Source: Streptomyces candidus
Lineage (GTDB): Bacteria > Actinomycetota > Actinomycetes > Streptomycetales > Streptomycetaceae
Assembly: GCF_014207445.1 (NCBI RefSeq)
Contig: NZ_JACHEM010000015.1
Location: forward strand, 161,450-225,449
Direction of reading: 5' to 3'
DNA length: 64,000 bases
The notes under the pieces are model-generated. The model worked only from the letters and a program-made list of their open reading frames with translations, was not told the DNA's origin and did not search any database. Each line of letters opens with the position of its first letter. Positions within the stretch are counted from its first letter, which is position 1. The translations under genes and the position numbers were made by a program. This document shows positions 42,812 to 49,864 of the stretch, one piece after another.

Positions 42812-42847
42812 TGGAATCGATTACACGGACGATTGGAATCGATTCCA
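42812..42847. promoter_or_regulatory. Two LacI-type operator palindromes upstream of the ribose operon
   Basis: The perfect 14-bp palindrome TGGAATCGATTCCA spans 42834-42847. A copy with one mismatch (A for C at 42823) spans 42812-42825. Their centres are 22 bp apart, two helical turns, so both sites face the same side of the DNA. They lie about 80-115 bp before the regulator gene, where the operon promoter must be. Confidence 0.75.
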
Positions 42848-42862
42848 TGGCGCAAAACAAGC

Positions 42863-42902
42863 CCCCCTCCCGTATCCGAGACCGGATCGTGACGGGAGGG
42901 GG
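42863..42902 (-). terminator. Hairpin terminator downstream of the histidine phosphatase gene
   Basis: CCCCCTCCCGT (42863-42873) and ACGGGAGGGGG (42892-42902) pair perfectly over 11 bp. The 18-nt loop contains a further ATCCG/CGGAT pairing. Its position between the end of the carbamoyltransferase operon and the ribose promoter fits a transcription terminator. Confidence 0.75.
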
Positions 42903-43009
42903 CGGCGGTGCGGGGGTGCGTCGGGCCGGTGAGGAGGACGTCGCGGCATCCCCGTGCGGTAAGAAGCCGTCGCCCACCTCGGACGTGCGACGGACCCTCG
43001 ACACGCGGC

Positions 43010-43636
43010 TCAGTTCATATGGTGAACGTCGTTGAGAGCCTGCACCGTTGCGGTGCCGTCCGGGTCGTACGTCACCGTCGACAGGGAGGCCGCCGAGACT
43101 TCCATGCGGAACAAGGTGCGCGGCGGAGCCTGAAGGGCGAGGCGGATCAGCGTTCTGACCGGTACGACGTGCGAGACGACCACCACCGTGGCACCGCCGT
43201 ACCGGGCCAGCAGGCCGTCCCGGACGGCGGCGACCCGGTGAACGACCTGTTGCATGGTCTCGCTCGCACCTGAGGGGGCACTCTCGGGCGAGGCAAGCCA
43301 TGCGCTCAGGTCGTCCGGGTAACGCTCGCGGACTTCAGGAAACGTCAGGCCCTCCCAGGCGCCGAAATCCGCTTCCCGCAGGTCGTTCTCGGCCTGGACG
43401 ATCAGGCCGAGGTGCGCGGCCACCGCATGAGCGGTCTCCTGGCAGCGCCGCATCGGTGAAGAGACGACCGCCTCGATGCCGCCACGGCGGGTCAGGGCGT
43501 CTGCTGCGGCCTCGGCCTGGCGGTGTCCGACCGGCGAGAGTCCCGGGTTGGACCCTCTGCTGCCGGAGAGGCGTCGCTGCGGGGTGAGCAGGGTCTCGCC
43601 GTGCCGCAGCAGTACGAGCGTCGTCACGTCACTCAC
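43010..43636 (-). CDS. Histidine phosphatase family protein
   Basis: The 208-residue protein has the phosphoglycerate-mutase-like active site LVLLRHGETLLT near residue 8, a second arginine stretch SSPMRRCQETA and the second histidine in VVVVSHVVPVRTLIRL. It removes or transfers phosphate through a phosphohistidine intermediate. It is the last gene of the five-gene minus-strand operon, 13 bp after the SRPBCC gene. It may dephosphorylate a pathway intermediate, which is inference from context. Confidence 0.9.
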   Translation of the reverse strand: MSDVTTLVLLRHGETLLTPQRRLSGSRGSNPGLSPVGHRQAEAAADALTRRGGIEAVVSSPMRRCQETAHAVAAHLGLIVQAENDLREADFGAWEGLTFPEVRERYPDDLSAWLASPESAPSGASETMQQVVHRVAAVRDGLLARYGGATVVVVSHVVPVRTLIRLALQAPPRTLFRMEVSAASLSTVTYDPDGTATVQALNDVHHMN

Positions 43637-43649
43637 GTCGCAAAGCCAC

Positions 43650-44129
43650 TCACTTCGAGGTCTGCGCGAAGTGGTCCCGTACGGCGTCGGTCTGCTTTTC
43701 CATGATGCCGATGATGCCCTCGACCACCTTCAGGTCGGCGTCCTCGGCGATCTCCAGGATCCGCGACCAGTCGAAGAAGCTGCGGGCCGGGTCGTTGGTG
43801 ATGGGGAATACGCGGATGGTGGCCTCGTAGCCGGCGACCCCACTGGTGGGTGCGACGGCCCGGTAGGACTGGGTTCTGTTGATCTCGTCGCGGGCGGCGA
43901 TCTCCTGCTGGACGACCTTGCCGCTGAGCGTCAGCCTGAAGTCGTAGCGCCCCGGGACCGATTCGACCGAGCCGCCCTCGACCCAGCTGACGTCGCGGTG
44001 GACGTCCATGTCGCCGGGGGACACGATCTCCAGGATCTTCATGGCGTCGCGGATGGTCGCCCACACGGTGTCCGGGTCGGCGTCGAGAACGGTGGAGTGG
44101 TACATGGTGTGCTTGCGCTGGATGGGCAT
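43650..44129 (-). CDS. SRPBCC family protein
   Basis: The 159-residue protein has an SRPBCC-type (START/polyketide-cyclase-like) fold pattern: an N-terminal strand and helix HSTVLDADPDTVWATIRDAM, a beta-sheet with SVESVPGRYDFRLTLSG, and a long C-terminal helix VVEGIIGIMEKQTDAVRDHF. These helix-grip proteins bind hydrophobic ligands and may catalyse cyclisations or dehydrations. It is encoded 11 bp after the carbamoyltransferase, so a role in the same pathway is likely. Confidence 0.8.
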   Translation of the reverse strand: MPIQRKHTMYHSTVLDADPDTVWATIRDAMKILEIVSPGDMDVHRDVSWVEGGSVESVPGRYDFRLTLSGKVVQQEIAARDEINRTQSYRAVAPTSGVAGYEATIRVFPITNDPARSFFDWSRILEIAEDADLKVVEGIIGIMEKQTDAVRDHFAQTSK

Positions 44130-44140
44130 GGGTTGCTCTC

Positions 44141-45964
44141 CTAGTAGTCGTCGCTCCTGGTGACGAGGTGGTTTCCCAGCACCAGGTAGTCGATCTCGGT
44201 GCCCATGAAGCAGTTCAGGGCGTCGGTGGGCGTGCAGACGATGGGTTCGCCGGCGACGTTGAACGAGGTGTTGATCAGGCAGGGCGTGCCGGTGAGCTCG
44301 GTGAACCTGCGCAGCAGCGCCGTGAGCCGTGGGGTTCCCTCGTGCGTCAGGGTCTGGATGCGCGAGGTGCCGTCCACGTGCACGGCACCGGGGATGCGGT
44401 CCTTGTACTCGTCGCGGACGGGGAAGACGAACGTCATGTACGGGGAGCTGGTCTTGCGCCCCATCTCGAAGATCTTCGGGGCCTGCTCCTCAAGGACGAG
44501 GGGAGCGAACGGACGGAAGGGTTCGCGGTGCTTGACCCGGGTGTTGATGATGTCCTTCATGTCATCGAAGCCGGGGTTGGCGATGATGCTGCGATGCCCC
44601 AGCGCGCGCGGCCCGTGCTCGACGCGGCCCTCGAAATAGCCGATGACGACCTTCTGCGTCAGTAGCTCCGCCGCCTGCTCGACAACCTGGTCATCATCCA
44701 GGCGCGAGAACACGACACGGCCGGCGAAGCCCGCAAGGGCCTCCTCGATCTCGGCCTCGTCGTAGTCCGGCCCCAGGTAGGGGGTGACGGGTGCAGCGGC
44801 GGCGGCCACGATGTCCGTGGACCCGGTGCCGGGGTCGCCCAGCCAGGCGTGGGCCGCGGCTCCGATGGTGATGCCGGTGTCCGAGGCGCCAAAGCTGACC
44901 TGCATGTCCTCGAAGCGGGAACCCTCGAACAGAGGGGTGTTGTTGAGACAGTTCAGGGCGACGCCGCCTTCGAACAACAGCCGGTCGAGATCCGTCTTCC
45001 TTTCCAGGTGGCCGATCTGGTGGGCGGTGGCGACGTTCAACATCTGCTGGGCAGCGGCGGCGACACGTGACGTGTATGCGAGGGTGTCCTCGAAGGGCCC
45101 GAAATACTCCTCGAACAAGGCGTCGTGACTGCGCAGATCGTCGGTCTGCAGGGGCTTGCTGAAGGAGTAGCGGCCGTCGTCGTGCAGTGTCAGAAGGTTG
45201 TCGAGGAACGGGTTCGGAGTCGGCGGGACCGCGTATCCGGCCAGGCCCATCACCTTGTACTCGTCGTTGTTGGGGACGAAGCCGAGGAAGCGGGTGAGGG
45301 AGGAGAACAGGGTGCCCATCGAGTGCTGGGCACCGATGACACTGTCCTCGAAAACGGTGATCCTGCCGTCGCGGATCTCGCCCGTCAGCGAGGAGAAGCG
45401 TTCGGCGCGGCCGTCGCTGACGAGGAACGCGCAGTCCTTCAGGCCGGCGAGGTAGTAGCCGGTCGTGGCGTGCGCCAGGTGGTGCGGCACGAAACGGACC
45501 TTGGCCGGGTGGGGGCGGTGTCCGGTACGGGCCTCGAAGTCCGCAAGCATCGCCTCATGGCTGACGACCTGCTCGAACAGATCGCCCATGTCGGCCATGA
45601 GCCGGGTCTTCGCGTCCTGGGGCAGCGGCGAGGTACGGATGCCGTCCCGGATCTCGTCCAGAACCTGCGGAGTCCAGTTCCAGGGGAAGGCGAACACGTC
45701 GACGTCGTCGAACGTGATCCCGCCCTCCTTCAGGCACCAGTCGATGGCGTGCGTGGGGAAGTCGGTGGTCTTCTTCTCGCGGTTGAGGCGCTCTTCCTCC
45801 ACAGCGGCGACCAGGCGGCCGTCCACCAGGAGTGCGGCGGCGGCGTCGTGGCCCAAGAGGTAATGCTTGTTGATGCCGGTCGCGCCGAGGCGTTCGGAGA
45901 AGAACTCCGACACCCGACTGAATCCATTACATCCGAGAACAATCACGGGATTTTTTCCTGTCAC
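44141..45964 (-). CDS. Carbamoyltransferase (NodU/CmcH/TobZ family)
   Basis: The 607-residue protein has the two-domain layout of O-carbamoyltransferases. The N-terminal Kae1-like ASKHA domain has VPHHLAHATTGYYLAG (metal-binding histidines) and LFEGGVALNCLNNTPL. The C-terminal domain has GRVEHGPRALGHRSIIANP and TPCLINTSFNVAGEPIVCTP. Members use carbamoyl phosphate and ATP to carbamoylate hydroxyl groups of sugars, antibiotics or nodulation factors. The GTG at 45964 is the longest start; a GTG six codons later has a better-spaced AGGA site. Confidence 0.93.
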   Translation of the reverse strand: MTGKNPVIVLGCNGFSRVSEFFSERLGATGINKHYLLGHDAAAALLVDGRLVAAVEEERLNREKKTTDFPTHAIDWCLKEGGITFDDVDVFAFPWNWTPQVLDEIRDGIRTSPLPQDAKTRLMADMGDLFEQVVSHEAMLADFEARTGHRPHPAKVRFVPHHLAHATTGYYLAGLKDCAFLVSDGRAERFSSLTGEIRDGRITVFEDSVIGAQHSMGTLFSSLTRFLGFVPNNDEYKVMGLAGYAVPPTPNPFLDNLLTLHDDGRYSFSKPLQTDDLRSHDALFEEYFGPFEDTLAYTSRVAAAAQQMLNVATAHQIGHLERKTDLDRLLFEGGVALNCLNNTPLFEGSRFEDMQVSFGASDTGITIGAAAHAWLGDPGTGSTDIVAAAAAPVTPYLGPDYDEAEIEEALAGFAGRVVFSRLDDDQVVEQAAELLTQKVVIGYFEGRVEHGPRALGHRSIIANPGFDDMKDIINTRVKHREPFRPFAPLVLEEQAPKIFEMGRKTSSPYMTFVFPVRDEYKDRIPGAVHVDGTSRIQTLTHEGTPRLTALLRRFTELTGTPCLINTSFNVAGEPIVCTPTDALNCFMGTEIDYLVLGNHLVTRSDDY

Positions 45965-45974
45965 GGAGCTACTC

Positions 45975-46016
45975 GCCCTGTTACGGGCCCACTTGGCCCT
46001 GTTACGGGCCTACTTG
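45975..46016. repeat. Tandem 21-bp direct repeat, each copy a small hairpin
   Basis: GCCCTGTTACGGGCC-C-ACTTG (45975-45995) is followed directly by the same sequence with T for C (45996-46016). Each copy contains GGCCC and GGGCC arms around a 6-nt loop. The second copy overlaps the last codons of the FAD oxidoreductase gene, so the repeat seems to have arisen by duplicating the gene end. Confidence 0.75.
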
Positions 46017-47056
46017 CTGATCAGCAGGTCGCGGAGCTGTTGCCCTGCCGCAGGTGCCTGGCACAGACCCGCGCCGGTGAATCCGGCCGCGTACAGAAAG
46101 CGACGGGCGGGAACTTCTCCGATGAAGGCCGTGTTGCTCGGGCTGGCGTCGAAGTCACCGCTCCATGCGCGGTGAAGACCGATGCCGTCCAAGACGGGGA
46201 ACAGGGTGCCGAGATGGGCGCCGATGCGGCCGAGCCAGGCTTCACGTGTTTCGCCGGCCGCAGGTGCGCCCATGGCGAGGAGGATGCGGTCCTTCCACGA
46301 CCGGATCCGCAGGCCGGACGTGGCATGCATCGTCATCGGCAGCTCGCGGTGCGGGGCGGGCGGGACGTCGGTGAACAGCATTTCCATCGCATGGGTGGTC
46401 AGCGGCAGATCGACCGACGCCATGGCTGCCACCTCGCCGGACCAGGGCCCGGCCGTGCACACGATGCGGTCCGCCTTGATGCTGCCCCGCGGGGTGTGGA
46501 CGGTGTTGTCGTGATCGATGCGCATGACCGGCGTATGTGTGAGCAGGCGGGCGCCGTGATTGCGGGCGGCGGCGGCGTAGCCGCGTACGATGTCGAGGCC
46601 GTCCACGTGGTACGCCTCTGAAGACCAGGCCGCGGCCAGGACTGCACGCTCGTCGATCAGTGGGTTGAGCTCGACAGCTTCTCGGACGCCGATCAGACCG
46701 GCCTCGACGCCGACGGCCTCCTGCGCCTGCCGGCCGGCCTCGAATTCGGCGATCTGCTGTTCCTCGGTGAACAGCACCATGAATCCGAGCCGCCGCAGAC
46801 CGAGGGAGACCCCGGTGTCGCGGGCGAACTGGTGATAGGCGTTCAGGCTGTGCACGGCCCTCTGCCCGGTGCCGGGGTCACCGGGGAAGAAGGTGCGGAC
46901 CATGCCTGCCGTATGCGCGGATGCCCCACCGCCGAGCCCCCCACGTTCCAACAGCACGGTATCCACGTTGGCTTCAGCGAGGTAGTAGGCAGCGGAGGTG
47001 CCGATCACTCCACCGCCGATGACCACGGCTTCCGCGCGTTCGGGCAGAGCACTCAT
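46010..47056 (-). CDS. FAD-dependent oxidoreductase of the DAO family
   Basis: The 348-residue protein begins with an FAD-binding Rossmann motif, AVVIGGGVIGTSAAYYLAEA. It then has LERGGLGGGASAHTAGMVR and a C-terminal GFTGAGLCQAPAAGQQLRD segment, the pattern of glycine oxidase, sarcosine oxidase and D-amino-acid oxidase relatives. It should oxidise an amine or amino acid to the imine. Start ATG 47056 overlaps the stop of the cucumopine-synthase-like gene (ATGA), so its product may act directly on that enzyme's substrate or product. Confidence 0.9.
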   Translation of the reverse strand: MSALPERAEAVVIGGGVIGTSAAYYLAEANVDTVLLERGGLGGGASAHTAGMVRTFFPGDPGTGQRAVHSLNAYHQFARDTGVSLGLRRLGFMVLFTEEQQIAEFEAGRQAQEAVGVEAGLIGVREAVELNPLIDERAVLAAAWSSEAYHVDGLDIVRGYAAAARNHGARLLTHTPVMRIDHDNTVHTPRGSIKADRIVCTAGPWSGEVAAMASVDLPLTTHAMEMLFTDVPPAPHRELPMTMHATSGLRIRSWKDRILLAMGAPAAGETREAWLGRIGAHLGTLFPVLDGIGLHRAWSGDFDASPSNTAFIGEVPARRFLYAAGFTGAGLCQAPAAGQQLRDLLISK

Positions 47057-48018
47057 GCCTGCGCGCTCGGCGCCGCGGTGCGCTCCTGACGCAGCCCGTC
47101 CTTGGCGTCCCACGGGAACAGGTGCAGGTTCCAGGCTCCCAACAGATTGATGTAGAGAGCCACTTGACTTGTCACGGCCAGGAAGTCGTCACGGTCGAGG
47201 TCGTCGAGGCAGTCCAGGAAACGCTGAGTGAAGTCCCAGAGCTTCTCCAGTCCGCAGTAGCCCAGGAATTCGGCCGGTACGCCCACCAGAATGCGCGTCA
47301 TCTGGTGCAGGGACGCCATCGGCATGTCCGCGACCGCGGCCCGGATCAGACCGCCATAACTGGCATAACCGAGCGGGCGCGTCTCGCCGTTGACGAACAG
47401 CAGCGTCGGCAGCACCGTGTCGTGGGTGCCGGCCCGGGAGGGGATCCACCCCTGGTGCATGTCGGCGAGTTCGGGGGGTGCGGTCAGCCAGTTCCGTTCG
47501 GTCTCGTTATAGATGTCCTGGATCAGCAGGTCCGCTTCGGAGTGGGCGGCGGTCAGCCGCGGAATGCTGTGCCCGCCCTGCGTGCCCGCCCGGCGGACCT
47601 CGACCAGGACTTCCTTCTTCGTCGAATAGACCGCGTCCCACACGGCCTGCCCTGCCTCGAGCAGCGCCGGCAGGTCCTCGGCCCGGATCTGCCCCACGGG
47701 TGCGGCCGGCATTGGCTCGGTCAGCGTGCCGTACTTGATGCCCAGGTGCTGCAGCGCGGAACAGAAGACCGTGCCGTTGGGTGCGTCGCGCCGGTCGGCG
47801 ACCTTCTCGGACGCGTGCGTGTGCAGCAACTTGGGGATCGGTACGTGGTGATACAGGTGCTCGCCCGCTACCAGGGCGTGCCCCTGCAGACTCCGATAGG
47901 GCAACGAGTCCCACAGGATGTCGGCCAACTCCGGGTTGCGACCGTCGAGTTCAGCGGTGACAGTGATGCCCAGATCGGGCCAGGCGATGTCTACGAGGCG
48001 ACCGGCGCTCTCAGTCAA
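47053..48018 (-). CDS. Cucumopine-synthase-like protein (cyclophilin-like domain plus helical bundle)
   Basis: The 321-residue protein starts at TTG 48018, with an AGGGG site 5 bp upstream. The N-terminal 150 residues (DIAWPDLGITVTAELDGRNP, LPYRSLQGHALVAGEHLYHH, GIKYGTLTEPMPAAPVGQI) resemble the cyclophilin-like barrel of Agrobacterium cucumopine/mikimopine synthases. The C-terminal part (WDFTQRFLDCLDDLDRDDFL, YINLLGAWNLHLFPWD) resembles their helical bundle. The plant-pathogen enzymes condense histidine with 2-oxoglutarate. The assignment rests on remembered motifs. It is the first gene of the five-gene operon. Confidence 0.6.
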   Translation of the reverse strand: MTESAGRLVDIAWPDLGITVTAELDGRNPELADILWDSLPYRSLQGHALVAGEHLYHHVPIPKLLHTHASEKVADRRDAPNGTVFCSALQHLGIKYGTLTEPMPAAPVGQIRAEDLPALLEAGQAVWDAVYSTKKEVLVEVRRAGTQGGHSIPRLTAAHSEADLLIQDIYNETERNWLTAPPELADMHQGWIPSRAGTHDTVLPTLLFVNGETRPLGYASYGGLIRAAVADMPMASLHQMTRILVGVPAEFLGYCGLEKLWDFTQRFLDCLDDLDRDDFLAVTSQVALYINLLGAWNLHLFPWDAKDGLRQERTAAPSAQA

Positions 48019-48654
48019 GATGTTCCCCTCTACTTCGTTGCACCTTGCCTGAGGCAGTAGACAGCCCGCCGTGCAGGACCAACCAGGAGCAGAAGGCATG
48101 AAGAGATCCACGGGGTGAGACGGCTCTTCGTAGGCTCCTACAAGAACCCGTCGGCTCCTGCGGAAGGCCCCTGACCCGGCCGTCCGGCCGACGAACCTCG
48201 GTTCGCAGCAGGCCACTTGGCTCCAGGGCGGCCTCCCCGGGGAGGTCCGGCAGCCCTGAACGGACACCGGCCGCCCTCACATTCCCGACGGGGCGTCGCT
48301 GGCGCCGGAGTCGAGCAGGGCGGTGGCGTCCTGACGGACTGCGGTCGATGCGACGGGGCGACGCCTGCCCCCGACGGCCCGACAGATCAGCACGGCGGTC
48401 ACGGGGGAGGGGGCCGGCCCCGGGGGGTGTTCTCTCCGCTCCGGTTGCACAGCCGAGTTCCCGGCCTCGGGTCTGGCGGTGAGGACTGTGAGGTGTGAGC
48501 CACGCGGTGCTCGCGCGTCCCGCCTCGGAGGGGGCACCGTTTGTGCGCTCCTCGGATTCCCCGTAGGCCCTGGTGCATGCGACCTCTGTTCGAGGGCAGG
48601 TGTGGGTTCAGGCCAGGCCGCACGGGGGCAGACGGGTACACCGAGGTGGGGACC
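48019..48654. other. Divergent promoter region of the carbamoyltransferase operon and the sigma factor gene
   Basis: The 636-bp region has no credible gene. CCTCCCCGGGGAGG at 48232-48245 is a loop-less palindrome. A GTT at 48588 and GGGTTC at 48604-48609 vaguely resemble a SigB/SigF-type promoter in front of the sigma gene, but the spacer is shorter than consensus. An open frame can be extended upstream from the cucumopine-synthase-like gene to 48267 but loses family resemblance. Confidence 0.4.
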
Positions 48655-49521
48655 ATGATGACGACAGCAGGACAGGACACGGCGACGGAACAGGGCGCCC
48701 GGCAGACGGTATTGCCGCAGATCCAGGACCCGGCGGCGGTGGCGCCCAGGAACGCCCGTGAGCTGTCACGTCTGTTCCTGGACCGGCTGGACGTCCTGGA
48801 AGAGGGCACGCACGAGTACGCCTACGCCCGCAACACCCTCATCGAGATGAACCTCTCGCTGGTGAAATTCGCCGCCCGCCGCTTCCGCAACCGCGGCTCG
48901 GGGGACATGGAGGACATCATCCAGGTCGGTACCATCGGCCTGATCAAGGCCATCGACCGCTTCGACCTGTCCCGCGAGGTCGAGTTCACCTCCTTCGCTA
49001 TCCCCTACATCACCGGCGAGATCAAGCGGTTCTTCCGCGACACCACCTGGGCCGTCCACGTCCCGCGCCGCCTCCAGGAACTGCGCACCGAGCTCGCCAA
49101 GGCCAAGGAGCAGCTCGCGACCGTCCTGGACCGCTACCCGACCGTCGCCGAACTCGCGCAGCTCCTGGACCTTCCGGAGAAGGAGATCGTCGACGGGCTG
49201 GTGGCCTCCAACGGATACACCGCCGGTTCCCTGGACCTCCCCGCGGACACGGGGGAGGGACAGACGGGCAAGACGGCGTCCTACGGCGACCTCATGGGCG
49301 ACGTCGATCCGGACATGGAGCTTTTCGAGGACCTTCACACCCTCGCCCCGCTCCTGGCGGAGCTCTCCGACCGGGACCGCCGCATCCTGTCGATGCGGTT
49401 CGGGCAGGAGTACACGCAGGGCCGGATCGGCCAGGAACTCGGCATCTCGCAGATGCAGGTGTCCCGCCTGCTCACCCGCATCCTCGGACAGCTCCGTGCC
49501 GGGATGCTCACCACGAAGTGA
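48655..49521 (+). CDS. SigB/SigF-family RNA polymerase sigma factor
   Basis: The 288-residue protein has sigma region 2 (NLSLVKFAARRFRNRGSGDM, GTIGLIKAIDRFDLSREVEF), region 3 (HVPRRLQELRTELAKAKEQL) and region 4 (LSDRDRRILSMRFGQEYTQG, then IGQELGISQMQVSRLL). It is of the SigB/F/G stress or sporulation type used by streptomycetes. There is no adjacent anti-sigma gene. The ATG at 48655 follows GAGGTGGGG. A hairpin terminator lies just after the stop. Confidence 0.93.
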   Translation: MMTTAGQDTATEQGARQTVLPQIQDPAAVAPRNARELSRLFLDRLDVLEEGTHEYAYARNTLIEMNLSLVKFAARRFRNRGSGDMEDIIQVGTIGLIKAIDRFDLSREVEFTSFAIPYITGEIKRFFRDTTWAVHVPRRLQELRTELAKAKEQLATVLDRYPTVAELAQLLDLPEKEIVDGLVASNGYTAGSLDLPADTGEGQTGKTASYGDLMGDVDPDMELFEDLHTLAPLLAELSDRDRRILSMRFGQEYTQGRIGQELGISQMQVSRLLTRILGQLRAGMLTTK

Positions 49522-49537
49522 GTGCGTCCGTCGCCGG

Positions 49538-49566
49538 TGCCCCCGCATTGTCTGGATGCGGGGGCA
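49538..49566 (+). terminator. Terminator of the sigma factor gene
   Basis: TGCCCCCGCAT (49538-49548) pairs with ATGCGGGGGCA (49556-49566) over 11 bp with a 7-nt loop, 16 bp after the sigma gene stop. Confidence 0.75.
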
Positions 49567-49805
49567 GAAGGCATGGCTCGGACATGACGGCAGGGCGGCG
49601 GGTGGGTCCGCGCTTCAGTCGCCTGCGCGGGCCCGTCGTCGTGTCCGCGGTGGGATCGGGCCGGCTCTGCCCCGCCGGCTCGGGGCAGTTGCGGGCCGAT
49701 CCGGGAAAACCGAGACGCGCTTCCCGGCTGTCTTTGCTCGGCCTGGCCCGCGGCTTTGATGGTAGGACTCTTGTTCCGGCCCCGCCGCGTGCCATCGCGG
49801 ACGTT

Positions 49806-49849
49806 GCTGAGACGGGGCAGCCGCGGGACGTCGGCAGCCCCGTCTCAGC
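49806..49849 (-). terminator. Terminator of the multi-CBM glycoside hydrolase gene
   Basis: GCTGAGACGGGGC (49806-49818) and GCCCCGTCTCAGC (49837-49849) pair perfectly over 13 bp. A GCCG/CGGC pairing lies within the loop. It lies 15 bp beyond the minus-strand stop at 49865. The rest of the 49567-49805 gap shows no gene. Confidence 0.75.
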
Positions 49850-49864
49850 GGCTCTGTGAGGGAA

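Noticed and set aside
48019..48267. N-terminal extension of the cucumopine-synthase-like gene
   Set aside because: The upstream 83 codons are rich in Cys, Pro and Arg with no family resemblance, whereas TTG 48018 has a well-placed ribosome site and gives the family length.
48588..48609. SigB/SigF-like promoter ahead of the sigma gene
   Set aside because: The -10-like GGGTTC is present, but the spacer to the GTT element is only 12-13 bp, shorter than the 14-16 bp expected, so it was not listed as a feature.
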